A stretch of DNA of 59,629 bases. Origin: Streptosporangiaceae bacterium. GTDB lineage: Bacteria > Actinomycetota > Actinomycetes > Streptosporangiales > Streptosporangiaceae. The DNA is taken from positions 1 to 59,629 of the forward strand of contig JAFARZ010000129.1 in NCBI GenBank assembly GCA_019245115.1, given 5' to 3'. Both the position numbers and the translations under genes were made by a program. Positions 26,327 through 34,739 of the stretch are shown one piece after another (position 1 is the first letter of the stretch; every line of letters starts with the position of its first letter). Under the pieces are notes generated by a model. It was not told the origin of the DNA and did not search any database. It saw only the letters and a list, made by a program, of their open reading frames with translations.

Positions 26327-28309
26327 ATGAGAAAAGATCTGCTGACTCGCTCGGCCCGGGCGCCAGACTGGCTGGCGGACGCCGTACCGGGCTGGCTCAG
26401 CGAGCTGGTCAAGCCGCGGCGCGCTCCCGTGCCGTGGCCGAACATGATCCGGGCGGCGCTGGCCATCTGCCTGCCGCTCTCGGTCGCGCTCGCCGCCGGA
26501 AAGGGAACGCTCGGCGTGCTGCCGGCCATGGGCGGCCTGCTCGGCACGCTGGCCGACGCGGGCGGCCCGTACTGGACCCGAGTGGAGCGGGTGACCAGCG
26601 CCTCGGTGCTCGGCGGCGCGGTCGGGCTCGCGATCGGGTCGGTCATCCACGGTCATGGCTGGCTCGCCGTGGCCGGCCTGGTCGTGATGGCCGGGGTATC
26701 AGCCGTGGTGAGCTCGCTGGGCGACATAGGCTCGATCACCGGCCTGCAACTGCTGGTTTACACCACGCTCGGCATCGGGCCGGTGGGGGCGCTGCGGCCG
26801 GCCTGGCATACCGCGGCCGGCTTCCTGCTCGGCGTGGCGTGGGCACTCATCCTGATCGTGCCGGGCTGGCTGCTGTCACCCCACGGCAAGGAGCAGCGCG
26901 ACGTCGCGGCGGTCTTCTCGGCGCTGGCCGCCAAGCTCGAAGCGATCGGCACCAACGGGTTCGCGGCCGCACGGCAGGCGGTGACCGGCACGCTGAACAC
27001 CGCGTACGACGAACTGCTGGCCACGCGCCTGATCGCCAGCGGGCGGAACCGGCGGACGATGCACCTGATCGCGCTGCTGAACGCCGCCCACCTGGTGGCC
27101 GAGGCGTCCACCGCCCTCGGGATGACGGGTCAGCGGGTACCGCCGATGATCACCGAAACCGTGCGGCGGCTCGCCGGATCGGTAGGAGACGGCTCCGCGC
27201 CACCGGCGATACCGCCGGTGTGGGACAGCAGCCCGGGGGCCCTCGCACTGCGGGACGCTATCGCCGGGGCGGTCCGGATGCTGTCCGGCTCCTGGTCGCC
27301 GCCCGAGCCGGAGCAGCAGCGACGCTCCCGGGGTCAGGCAAAAGACCTGGTGGACCGGTTGCTGGACGGCTTCGGCCGGACCAACCGCATGTTCACGATC
27401 CGGCTGATGGCCTGCGTCGGTGTCGCGGGCGTGGTCAGCGAAGTGCTGCCGCTTCAGCGGTCATACTGGGTGCCGCTCACCGTGGCGATCGTGTTCAAGC
27501 CGGACTACGGGTCGGTGTTCGCGCGTACGGTCCAGCGCGGGCTGGGCACCGTGGCGGGAGCGGTCCTGGGCGCGGTGCTGCTCGCCGCGATACACGGGTT
27601 GCCGCTGCTGATTCCGTTCGCCGTTCTGGCCGCGCTGCTCCCGTACGGGCGCAGCCGGAACTACGGTCTGCTGGCGACGTTCCTCACGCCGCTGGTCGTT
27701 ATCCTGATCGACCTGCTCAGCCCGGGCGGCTGGCGGCTCGCGGAGGACCGGCTGATCGACACGCTGATCGGATGCGCGATAGTGCTGGCAATCGGCTACG
27801 CACCGTGGTGGACGACGTGGTACGCACATCTGCCGCGGCAGTTCGCGCTGGCCGCCTCCCAGGTCGCGGACTACATTGAGACGGCGTTCGGCAAGCCGCA
27901 ATCCCCCGGGCCTGACACGACACGGCTGTCCGAGCGATCGCGGCTGCGGCGCCGCACCTACCGGGCACTAGCCGACCTGCGGGCGGAGTTCCAGCGGACG
28001 ATGTCGGAGCCGCCGTCGATCAGCCGCCGCGCTTCCGCGTGGTGGCCCGCGGTGGTCGGGCTGGAGCACGTGATGGACGCCGCCACCACGCTGGCGCTGG
28101 CCATCAGCCGCGGAGCGACCGCACCACCACCCGCGGCGGTGCGCGCATTGAGCTCAGTACTCCGCGAAACCGCCACGGCCGCCACCACCGGAGCCCCGAC
28201 CCCGTCCCCCGGCACCCTCCCCCCAGACGAGCTCCTGGCCCCCGTAACCGAAACCGTCAAAGGCTTGCTCAGCGTGCTAGGCAACGAGGCCCAACCGCAA
28301 CCCCGGTAG
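26327..28309 (+). CDS. FUSC-family membrane protein (aromatic-acid exporter-like)
   Basis: 660 residues from ATG 26327, with GGAG just upstream; the open frame extends further upstream only as the antisense of the regulator. Two sets of about five to six hydrophobic segments (IRAALAICLPLSVALAAGKG; then MACVGVAGVVSEVLPLQRSYWVPL) are each followed by a hydrophilic domain, the FUSC/YccS layout. YWVPLTVAIVFKPDYGSVF is typical. Family members are proposed to export aromatic acids; the substrate here is unknown. It is divergent from the GlxA-type regulator. Confidence 0.85.
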   Translation: MRKDLLTRSARAPDWLADAVPGWLSELVKPRRAPVPWPNMIRAALAICLPLSVALAAGKGTLGVLPAMGGLLGTLADAGGPYWTRVERVTSASVLGGAVGLAIGSVIHGHGWLAVAGLVVMAGVSAVVSSLGDIGSITGLQLLVYTTLGIGPVGALRPAWHTAAGFLLGVAWALILIVPGWLLSPHGKEQRDVAAVFSALAAKLEAIGTNGFAAARQAVTGTLNTAYDELLATRLIASGRNRRTMHLIALLNAAHLVAEASTALGMTGQRVPPMITETVRRLAGSVGDGSAPPAIPPVWDSSPGALALRDAIAGAVRMLSGSWSPPEPEQQRRSRGQAKDLVDRLLDGFGRTNRMFTIRLMACVGVAGVVSEVLPLQRSYWVPLTVAIVFKPDYGSVFARTVQRGLGTVAGAVLGAVLLAAIHGLPLLIPFAVLAALLPYGRSRNYGLLATFLTPLVVILIDLLSPGGWRLAEDRLIDTLIGCAIVLAIGYAPWWTTWYAHLPRQFALAASQVADYIETAFGKPQSPGPDTTRLSERSRLRRRTYRALADLRAEFQRTMSEPPSISRRASAWWPAVVGLEHVMDAATTLALAISRGATAPPPAAVRALSSVLRETATAATTGAPTPSPGTLPPDELLAPVTETVKGLLSVLGNEAQPQPR

Positions 28310-28366
28310 CGGGCCTCCGGAAGACACACCAGAGGCTGGACAACAAACCGCAACCCCGGTGGCGGG
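28292..28366. repeat. 22-bp direct repeat at the FUSC 3' end
   Basis: AACCGCAACCCCGGTAGCGGG at 28293-28313 and AACCGCAACCCCGGTGGCGGG at 28346-28366 differ by one base. The first copy contains the last codons and stop of the FUSC gene. Confidence 0.85.
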
Positions 28367-28369
28367 GGT

Positions 28370-28390
28370 CCGGGGGGCTCGGCCCCCCGG
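28370..28390 (+). terminator. GC-rich hairpin terminator after the FUSC gene
   Basis: A perfect 9-bp stem (CCGGGGGGC / GCCCCCCGG) with a TCG loop lies 60 bases past the FUSC stop. There is no T-run, common in high-GC actinomycetes, so its terminator role is inferred. Confidence 0.6.
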
Positions 28391-28452
28391 GTAGATACTG
28401 CGGCACACGGCGAAGCCGAGCGAAGCTCGGCGAGCATGGTGAACCTGCTCGT

Positions 28453-28526
28453 CGGGCTGGCCGGATTCGAACCGGCGACCTCCGCGACCCAAACGCGGCG
28501 CGCTAGCCAAACTGCGCTACAGCCCG
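28453..28526 (-). tRNA. tRNA-Pro(TGG)
   Basis: 74 nucleotides fold as a full cloverleaf: acceptor CGGGCTG/CAGCCCG, D stem GCGC/GCGC, anticodon stem CCGCG/CGCGG around loop TTTGGGT (anticodon TGG), T arm GCCGG-TTCGAAT-CCGGC. The first base is C, as expected for bacterial tRNA-Pro. The 3' CCA is not encoded (ACGA follows). Confidence 0.96.
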
Positions 28527-28568
28527 TGCCCCAACGCAGTCTAGCCGCCCAGCTCACCGCTCATGAAT

Positions 28569-28874
28569 TCAAATAGAGAACGGCTGTGGTACTTCACCCC
28601 GCGCTGGCAACACGCCAGGGCGGTAACGGCGCCGGACGGCATCCCGGTATCCGGCAGCCTGCGCCTCCGCCCGCTGGCTGGTCCAGCCGAGCTGGGTGCG
28701 GGCGAGTTCGGTGATCGTCTCGAGAGTGGGCAGGCCGAGGTCGCCGCGCAGGCCGAGCATGGTCCGGCGCAGGTAGATATCGTCGAGCGTGGCCGCCATC
28801 TCGTCGCGGACCGCGAACGGAATCTCGGCCGCGATAACCGGCGTACCGGGCAGCGTCGTACGCAGATCCTCGCT
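28569..28874 (-). pseudogene. C-terminal remnant of a GlpD-type glycerol-3-phosphate dehydrogenase
   Basis: About 100 codons read LPGTPVIAAEIPFAVRDEMA, then TLDDIYLRRTMLGLRG and ELARTQLGW, the C-terminal cap of aerobic glycerol-3-phosphate dehydrogenase (which oxidises glycerol-3-phosphate at the membrane). The FAD-binding ~400 residues are missing; upstream bases belong to the SCO1-fusion gene. No good start or ribosome site is seen. It lies between tRNA-Pro and the copper-oxidase operon, so it is probably a truncation relic left by a rearrangement. Confidence 0.75.
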
Positions 28875-28911
28875 CGCGAGGCCGCCAGGAATCCGGCGCT
28901 GGCCCCTAGCC

Positions 28912-30780
28912 TTACGGCACCGGGTCGGGCAGGCTCAGTGCCTGCTGGGCCGCGTCGGCCAGCGTCACGGCGAACGACGACCGGGTGGACAGCGTTCCGG
29001 CCATCGGGTTGTCCGGTATCTGCTGCCTGATCCGGCCGCTCTTGTCGATGACGAACACCAGGTCCCTCATGACGCTCGACGCATGGGGCGTCATGTGCGA
29101 GACGAAGATCCCGTACGCACCCCACGCCTGCTCCAGTTGCGCGGCCGAACCGGTGAGGAACAGCCAGTTCGGCACCGTGTCCATGCCTTCCTGCCGGTCC
29201 AGCGCGCGGACGGTCGTCAGGTCGTAGTGGAACTGGTTCGCCACGATCGCCACGAACCGGACCTGGTCGTCGGAGCCGCCGAGCAGCACGCCCGCCTCCT
29301 TCAGTTCGGTGGCGACCGGGCAGTCGGTGATGCAGCGAGGGTCGAGGAATGTCAGCAGCGTCACCTTGCCGCGCAGCGACGCCAGGCTCACCGGCTGGCC
29401 CGACTGGCTGACCAGGCGGAAATCCGGGGCCGGGCGGTTCACCTGCGTCGCCGCGCCGCCCATCGCCCGCGCGATGATCGGGTCCGCGTGCCAGTTCGTC
29501 GCCGCCATGGCCAGCGGCCCCGCGCCGACGAGAACGACGCCGACCGCGCCGAGCGACGTCACCGAGCGGGCGGTGGCCAGCGTCATCGTCTGGCGCAGCG
29601 CCGACCCCACCATAGCGGGGCGCAGCACGGCCTGGCGCGGGCCGGCGCGGGAGGATCGGACCGGCTCGGGAGAACCAAGAGAGCGTTCGGGGGAACGAGC
29701 CGACTGGTAACCGGCCCATACCAGCAACGCCCAGGGCACCATGCTGTTCGGATCGGTGCCCAGCCCGCCGGGGACCCCCAGGTCCTGCACCAGGACCCAC
29801 ACCACCAGGCAGAACGCGATCGAAGCGGGGACGGCGACGCGGAGCACTGCCGGGCGGTCGCGTAGCACCGTCGCGCCGCCCAGCAGCGCCGCACCGCTCG
29901 CGGCGAGCGCGATCACCGCGACCAGGTTCACCGCGAAGCCGTAGTCCCTGGTGAACGTGACCATCCCGTTGATCATCGTCTCCTGCGGGTGCGGCTGGAC
30001 GAGTCCCGCCATGTTGCTGATCAGGCCGGTCAGCGTGCCGTCAGCGTTGTTCTGCCAGAAGCCGCGGCCTGGCCAGGCCTGCAGGACCGCCATCCCGATC
30101 CAGAACGTTCCGATGGCGGCCAGCAGCAGCCGGCCGGCTCGCGGGCCGGCCCAGGCGCGGACCGGCAGCGCGACCATCGCGCCCGCGGTGATGTACAGGA
30201 GGACGGCGCCGGGCGCTCCCATCAGCCAGGTCAGGCCCGGCGCGAAGATCCCGCCGAACGACTCGCCGAACACCCAGACGACCAGCCCCCATGCGACGCT
30301 GGCCAGACCGCCGAGCCGGGACCACCAGCCGACCTCGGCGACGACCAGCCAGACGCCGATCCCCACCTGGATCCACACCGAGGCGGCGGCCGCCTGGATG
30401 GGATGGAAGGACCAGATCGTGCCGCCCGCGTTCACCACGTGCTGCACCCACGTGGGGGACGCGGCCGCGCTCGGCTGCACGACTTCCGAGGGCAGGCCGC
30501 CGGCCATCTGGGGCTGGGCCTGCAGGATCCCGTCAATGATCCACAAGATGCCGAAGGAGAGCCGGAGGAACCTCCGGGCCCTCGGCTCGGTGAGGGGGAC
30601 GAGCCGCGGACGCGGAGCGGGTGGTTCGCCCGCGGCTCGCCACCTTCGTGCCACGCCATAAGCCAGCAGCAGGAGGACAAGGATCGCGGCGACGACCGCG
30701 AACTGCTGTAGCAGCGCCGACCGGAAGGCGGCCACCAGGGTGGGATCGGTGATGTTCAGTCCTGGGCTCATGCCGGGCAC
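28912..30780 (-). CDS. Polytopic membrane protein fused to a SCO1/thioredoxin-fold domain
   Basis: 622 residues, GTG start with AAGGAGG seven bases upstream. About ten hydrophobic segments occupy residues 20-430 (FLRLSFGILWIIDGILQAQP; GGIFAPGLTWLMGAPGAVLL). A SCO1/SenC-type domain follows from about residue 455: CITDC (CxxxC) near 485 and a conserved-type His near 563 (VSHMTPHASSVM), the three usual copper ligands. SCO proteins deliver copper or reduce disulphides for copper enzymes outside the membrane. The gene is 39 bases downstream of the multicopper oxidase, so it may mature that enzyme. The membrane half was not assigned to a named family with certainty; it is vaguely DoxX-like. Confidence 0.82.
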   Translation of the reverse strand: MPGMSPGLNITDPTLVAAFRSALLQQFAVVAAILVLLLLAYGVARRWRAAGEPPAPRPRLVPLTEPRARRFLRLSFGILWIIDGILQAQPQMAGGLPSEVVQPSAAASPTWVQHVVNAGGTIWSFHPIQAAAASVWIQVGIGVWLVVAEVGWWSRLGGLASVAWGLVVWVFGESFGGIFAPGLTWLMGAPGAVLLYITAGAMVALPVRAWAGPRAGRLLLAAIGTFWIGMAVLQAWPGRGFWQNNADGTLTGLISNMAGLVQPHPQETMINGMVTFTRDYGFAVNLVAVIALAASGAALLGGATVLRDRPAVLRVAVPASIAFCLVVWVLVQDLGVPGGLGTDPNSMVPWALLVWAGYQSARSPERSLGSPEPVRSSRAGPRQAVLRPAMVGSALRQTMTLATARSVTSLGAVGVVLVGAGPLAMAATNWHADPIIARAMGGAATQVNRPAPDFRLVSQSGQPVSLASLRGKVTLLTFLDPRCITDCPVATELKEAGVLLGGSDDQVRFVAIVANQFHYDLTTVRALDRQEGMDTVPNWLFLTGSAAQLEQAWGAYGIFVSHMTPHASSVMRDLVFVIDKSGRIRQQIPDNPMAGTLSTRSSFAVTLADAAQQALSLPDPVP

Positions 30781-30819
30781 TGGCTTGCCTCCTTGCTGCT
30801 GAGCTGGCTGGCGGGCTCG

Positions 30820-33093
30820 CTAGTTGGTCGGGATGTAGGGGCGCATCATCTCGTTGTCCTCGTGGTCGAGGATGTGGCAGTGCAGCATGTACCCGGGTCC
30901 CTTGGTGGGGTCGAACGAGTACTGGTTCTGCCCGGGGCTCACTCCGTTGACGGCGGTGGCCTGCGGCGCCCAGCGGATGATGTACCGGTTGACGTAACCG
31001 GGGAACACCTTGACCGTGTCCTTCCAGCCGGCCTCTTCCGGGTTGGGCGGGATGACCGGCCCGGTCAGGTGCGGGGAGAACGCCGGGTTGCCGCCGAGCG
31101 CCCCGTCGGCGTTGAGCGTGAAGTAGTTGCCGGGCGGGCCGTAGCCCGGGATGATCGTCCCCGGCTGGTACGTGATCGGGCTCCACGACCCGTCCGCCGC
31201 TTCGCCATTGAAGGTGCCGCCGGGGAACGCGGCCGCCCAGGTGTTCAGGTAGTCCGGCTGGCCGGTGTTCGGGTCGAGGACCACCGCCTGCCGGTTCAGG
31301 AGCTGGAACTCGATCAGGTGGACATGGATCGGGTGGGCGTCCACCGTCGTGTTGAGGAACTCCCAGATCTCGGTTGAGCCGACGCGCGGCAGCTCCGTGA
31401 TCTGGAGGCCCTGTCCGAACTGGTCCGGTGTGCTGCCGGGGATGGCCGGGAAGCCGCCGCCGTCCCGGTGGCCGTTCCACTTGGTGTTGTTGATCACGTC
31501 GATGACCGGAGTGCCGACCGTGTTGCCGCCGTTGCCGAACGGGTCCTCGAACTCGAACAGCACGAGCTGCCGCTTGGCGTTCACGGTCACTCCGGCGGCG
31601 ACCGCCCCGGTGGCCGGGTTGGCCAGGCGCACGATCTTCGGCTCCTGGTTGGAGCCGCCGCGCAGTGGCGCGCCGGTCGCCGGGTTGTAGGTGGTGTCCT
31701 TGCTGGACAGCGGCAGCGTGACCTTGAACTGCATCACGTTGCGGGTCGGGTCGTTCGAGGCAAGCGCGCTGCCGCTGGGGAACGGGACCTGCCCGTCGTT
31801 GGTGAGGGTGAAGGTGTGGCCCGCCAGGCCGGCGAAGTCGATGATGAGGTCGGAACGCTCGGACGGCGCGATGAACACCCGCGTCGTCGGCGTCGGCGTC
31901 CCGTCGCTGACCGGCTCGGCCTGGCCGAGCAGCTTGACCGGGGTGTCCAGCAGCCCGCCATCGGTGCCGATCTCGTACATGGCCGGACCGGTCGCGCCGC
32001 TGGCCGCGTCCACCAGGCCCATGCGCAGGAACCGCGCGTTCGAGCCGTTGACGAGCCGGAACCGGTACCGGCGCGGCTCTACCGCCAGGAACGGCCAGGA
32101 CCTGCCGTTGACGCACATCACGTCGCCGAAGAACTCAGGGATCCAGAACGGATGGATCTTCGGGTTGCTCGGGGGCCCGTCGACCAGCGACGGGTCGGCG
32201 TTGCTGTCCGGGAAGAACAGCTGTCCGTTGGTGTCGAACTGCCGGTCCTGGATCATCAGCTCCACTTCGAAGTTGCCGGCCGGCAGGCCCAGCGGGTTGT
32301 TCGCGAGGCCCGTGTCGAACTGGTCGCGAATGAAGTAGAAGGCAGCCATCCCAGCAAAAACGTTGAGCCGGGTGACGCCCAGCGTGTGGTCGTGGAACCA
32401 CAGCGTCGTCGCCTGCTGCCCGTTCGGGTACTGGTAGACGGCTGAGTTGGCCGAGGTGGGGGTGAAGCTCGAATAGCCCTTGCCGTGCAGGCCGTTGTTG
32501 GTGAACCACGCCTCCGGTACGCCGTCCGAGGTGGACTGGTCCTCGCCGCCGTGCAGGTGGACCACGGTGGGGATCGGACCGGTGTAGGTATTGAAGTCCA
32601 TCGTGGCCTGGAGCGGGTTGGCCCAGTGGAGGGTCTGGTCGTAGGTCAGGTACGGTCGCAGGAACGGCTTGTCGGGCAGGTCGTTGGTGTACCTGATCGT
32701 GACCGGGGTGCCTCGGTGCACCTCGACTGTCGCACCGGGCCACTGCGGCGAGGGGTAGGAACCGAGCTGGCCGATCGCGTACCCCCACAGCCAAGTGCCG
32801 TTATGGAACGTGCCGGACAACGAGCTGTAGAACGAGTCGGGCAGCACGTTCTGCTGGAACTCGTACATGTACGCCTGTAGCGAGGTTCCGGATACCCGCT
32901 TGCCGACGAAGGTGGGCACCGGGGTGACGAACTGCGAGACGCTGGCGCCGGGCAGCGCCGTCTGTGCCACACCTACCGACGCAGCGGCGGTCTGGAACAG
33001 CGTGGGTGCCTCGAACCGGATCGCTGCTCCTGCCCCCGCCAGCGCTCCGATCTTCAGCAGGTTCCTCCGGCTCAGCCGGCCATGCTCGGTCAT
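30820..33093 (-). CDS. Tat-exported multicopper oxidase
   Basis: 757 residues from ATG 33093 with AAGGAGG eight bases upstream; the open frame continues upstream only as antisense of the next gene. The Tat signal is RLSRRNLLKIGALAGAGAA. All four copper-binding clusters are visible: HLHGG near residue 174, HDHT near 233, HPIHVHLIEF near 589 and HCHILDHEDNEMM near 737, giving type 1, 2 and 3 sites. The layout resembles CotA, bilirubin oxidase and phenoxazinone synthase. It oxidises an unknown substrate outside the cell or in the wall using oxygen. It is the middle gene of a three-gene operon. Confidence 0.93.
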   Translation of the reverse strand: MTEHGRLSRRNLLKIGALAGAGAAIRFEAPTLFQTAAASVGVAQTALPGASVSQFVTPVPTFVGKRVSGTSLQAYMYEFQQNVLPDSFYSSLSGTFHNGTWLWGYAIGQLGSYPSPQWPGATVEVHRGTPVTIRYTNDLPDKPFLRPYLTYDQTLHWANPLQATMDFNTYTGPIPTVVHLHGGEDQSTSDGVPEAWFTNNGLHGKGYSSFTPTSANSAVYQYPNGQQATTLWFHDHTLGVTRLNVFAGMAAFYFIRDQFDTGLANNPLGLPAGNFEVELMIQDRQFDTNGQLFFPDSNADPSLVDGPPSNPKIHPFWIPEFFGDVMCVNGRSWPFLAVEPRRYRFRLVNGSNARFLRMGLVDAASGATGPAMYEIGTDGGLLDTPVKLLGQAEPVSDGTPTPTTRVFIAPSERSDLIIDFAGLAGHTFTLTNDGQVPFPSGSALASNDPTRNVMQFKVTLPLSSKDTTYNPATGAPLRGGSNQEPKIVRLANPATGAVAAGVTVNAKRQLVLFEFEDPFGNGGNTVGTPVIDVINNTKWNGHRDGGGFPAIPGSTPDQFGQGLQITELPRVGSTEIWEFLNTTVDAHPIHVHLIEFQLLNRQAVVLDPNTGQPDYLNTWAAAFPGGTFNGEAADGSWSPITYQPGTIIPGYGPPGNYFTLNADGALGGNPAFSPHLTGPVIPPNPEEAGWKDTVKVFPGYVNRYIIRWAPQATAVNGVSPGQNQYSFDPTKGPGYMLHCHILDHEDNEMMRPYIPTN

Positions 33094-33107
33094 TGTCGGT
33101 GCCTCCT

Positions 33108-33932
33108 TCAGGCGTCTGCCAGGTGATGCTGATCGCGGCTGTCCGGCCGCCGCGTGCCGCGCAGCAGCACGATGGCCGCCACGGGAAGTCCGATGGCCTG
33201 GCCCGCGAGCCCGTCCTGCAGCGCGTGCGCGGCCTGATCGGCGAATGCGTATGGCGCCGCTTCGCGGACGGGTGTGGCGGACCGGGTGCTTGCGGTGTAA
33301 TACACCTGGCTCGCGTAGGCGTTTCCAGCCGCCTGGTGCAGGAGCCAGGCAAGGATCGGTACGGCTGCCAGCAGCGGCACCAGCGCGGCCATGCGCGTGA
33401 CCGCCGCCGCGGCTCGCGGCAGCCGGGGTCGCAGGCGCCGGGTGAGGCTCCATCCGATCCAGGCCGCGACCGGGGCCAGGCAGACGCAGACCAGCGTCAG
33501 GATCACCCAGCTGGGCACCCAGTACACGTCGCCGCTGTCCTGAGCGTGCGGAGCCACGAGCGGCTGTGCCGTCACCGGATTGTCCGACCGGTCGATCCAG
33601 AACCAGACGGGCGCCAGCGCCAAGGCCGCCGCCACGGTGATGACCACCGCTCGCTTGACAGCGTCGACGCGGCATGCCGTGCCGAGCCCGGCGCGCGTGG
33701 CGATCCGGTCGCCCGCCCAAATGCCTGCGGCAAAAAGCGGCAGGGCCAGCAGCGAGTCGGCAACCCAGTCCTGGATCTGCACGATCGGCTGCTGTGCGAG
33801 TGCCGACGGCGAGATGCGCAGAAGCTGATCGAGACCGATGACCGGGAAGCTGATCAGAAGAGCCGTCACCAGAATGTCCTGCCCGTTGATCACGGCGGAC
33901 TTGATCGAATGTTCGCGCGCCAGAGACAGCAT
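33108..33932 (-). CDS. Multi-pass membrane protein of unknown function
   Basis: 274 residues with about five to six hydrophobic segments (DILVTALLISFPVIGLDQLL; AVVITVAAALALAPVWFWI; WVILTLVCVCLAPVAAWIGW; VPLLAAVPILAWLLHQAA) and one or two outer loops. No family recognised. It is the first gene of the multicopper-oxidase operon, ending 14 bases before that start, so a role in membrane attachment or electron/copper supply is a guess from context. The start ATG 33932 has only a weak ribosome site. Confidence 0.7.
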   Translation of the reverse strand: MLSLAREHSIKSAVINGQDILVTALLISFPVIGLDQLLRISPSALAQQPIVQIQDWVADSLLALPLFAAGIWAGDRIATRAGLGTACRVDAVKRAVVITVAAALALAPVWFWIDRSDNPVTAQPLVAPHAQDSGDVYWVPSWVILTLVCVCLAPVAAWIGWSLTRRLRPRLPRAAAAVTRMAALVPLLAAVPILAWLLHQAAGNAYASQVYYTASTRSATPVREAAPYAFADQAAHALQDGLAGQAIGLPVAAIVLLRGTRRPDSRDQHHLADA

Positions 33933-34739
33933 TTAGTCACACCACGGGTCTCTGCGACTTACCCAGTCCTTCCAGCTCATTTCCGGGACCTCCTCGACGT
34001 TTCTCACCGGCGATGGGCAACCCCCACCGCGGATACCGGCGTGGGGAACTTGCGAAGGAGAAACTGGCAGGTAGAGCCAGTGAAGACGCCCGCTCTGAAA
34101 TGAAATGAAAGGAATGAAATGAAAATGAAAGGAAATGAAAGTAGGTATTTTAGCGACGGCCGTCGAGCCGCTTTCCAAAATGGATACTTTCCGGCCCCGC
34201 GCGTGTCAAGTTTCGGAAAGGTTTCGGATGGAATATGAAAAGAATGTCATGCTCACTTCGGTATACCGCTATCACGGAAACTTCCACGTCTGCCCATACT
34301 GCCGGTGGTGACAGACGGATCAAAGTAACCAGCACACGTGGGTGGGACTCATGATATTGGCGAGATGACCTAGGCCGAATCGGTCAGCCTATCCCGGACA
34401 GAAAGATCAACTCAATGGCCAATCCCACGTTAATGATCATGCCACATGCCTCTGGCCGGCCGAATCGGGCCCGGAGGCAGCCGAACGGGCTCGACAAGTG
34501 AATCTTTCATGATCTGCGCGGCCAGGAATCCGTGATCGCGCAGCGCCGACGGTGAGCTCCTCCAATTTAATCATCCCATCGCCGCTGGCCGACGAGCTGA
34601 AAGTTTTTCGATTCCCGGCCCATACCCGATTATGACCAAAATGTCATGTTGACAAGGATTGTTGGGAGATGCTCCGTACCCCTACTTTTTAGCGGAATCT
34701 GCCGGCGGGGGCAGTTGGCATCGACCGAGGGAACCCCAC
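33933..34739. other. 807-base divergent intergenic region, AT-richer than its surroundings
   Basis: No credible gene; short open frames here lack coding character. It separates the divergent copper-oxidase operon and DyP-like gene, so it should hold both promoters. It contains a (GAAAT)-type tract at 34096-34143 and two similar AATGTCATG motifs at 34243-34251 and 34640-34648, the second followed directly by TTGACA. Confidence 0.7.
34096..34143. repeat. Purine-rich (GAAAT/GAAAG)n tract
   Basis: Eight or so GAAAT or GAAAG units in tandem with small length changes. Such a low-GC homopurine run is unusual in this genome and lies in the leader or promoter area of the copper-oxidase operon. Confidence 0.85.

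Noticed and set aside
28277-28557. Minus-strand ORFs containing RRFESGQPDE or AGSNPASPT
   Set aside because: They are translations across tRNA-Pro, a common false protein in annotations.
33933-34335. Two small minus-strand ORFs in the AT-rich region (81 and 61 codons)
   Set aside because: They run through the GAAAT tract and promoter region, have no family resemblance and no convincing start sites.
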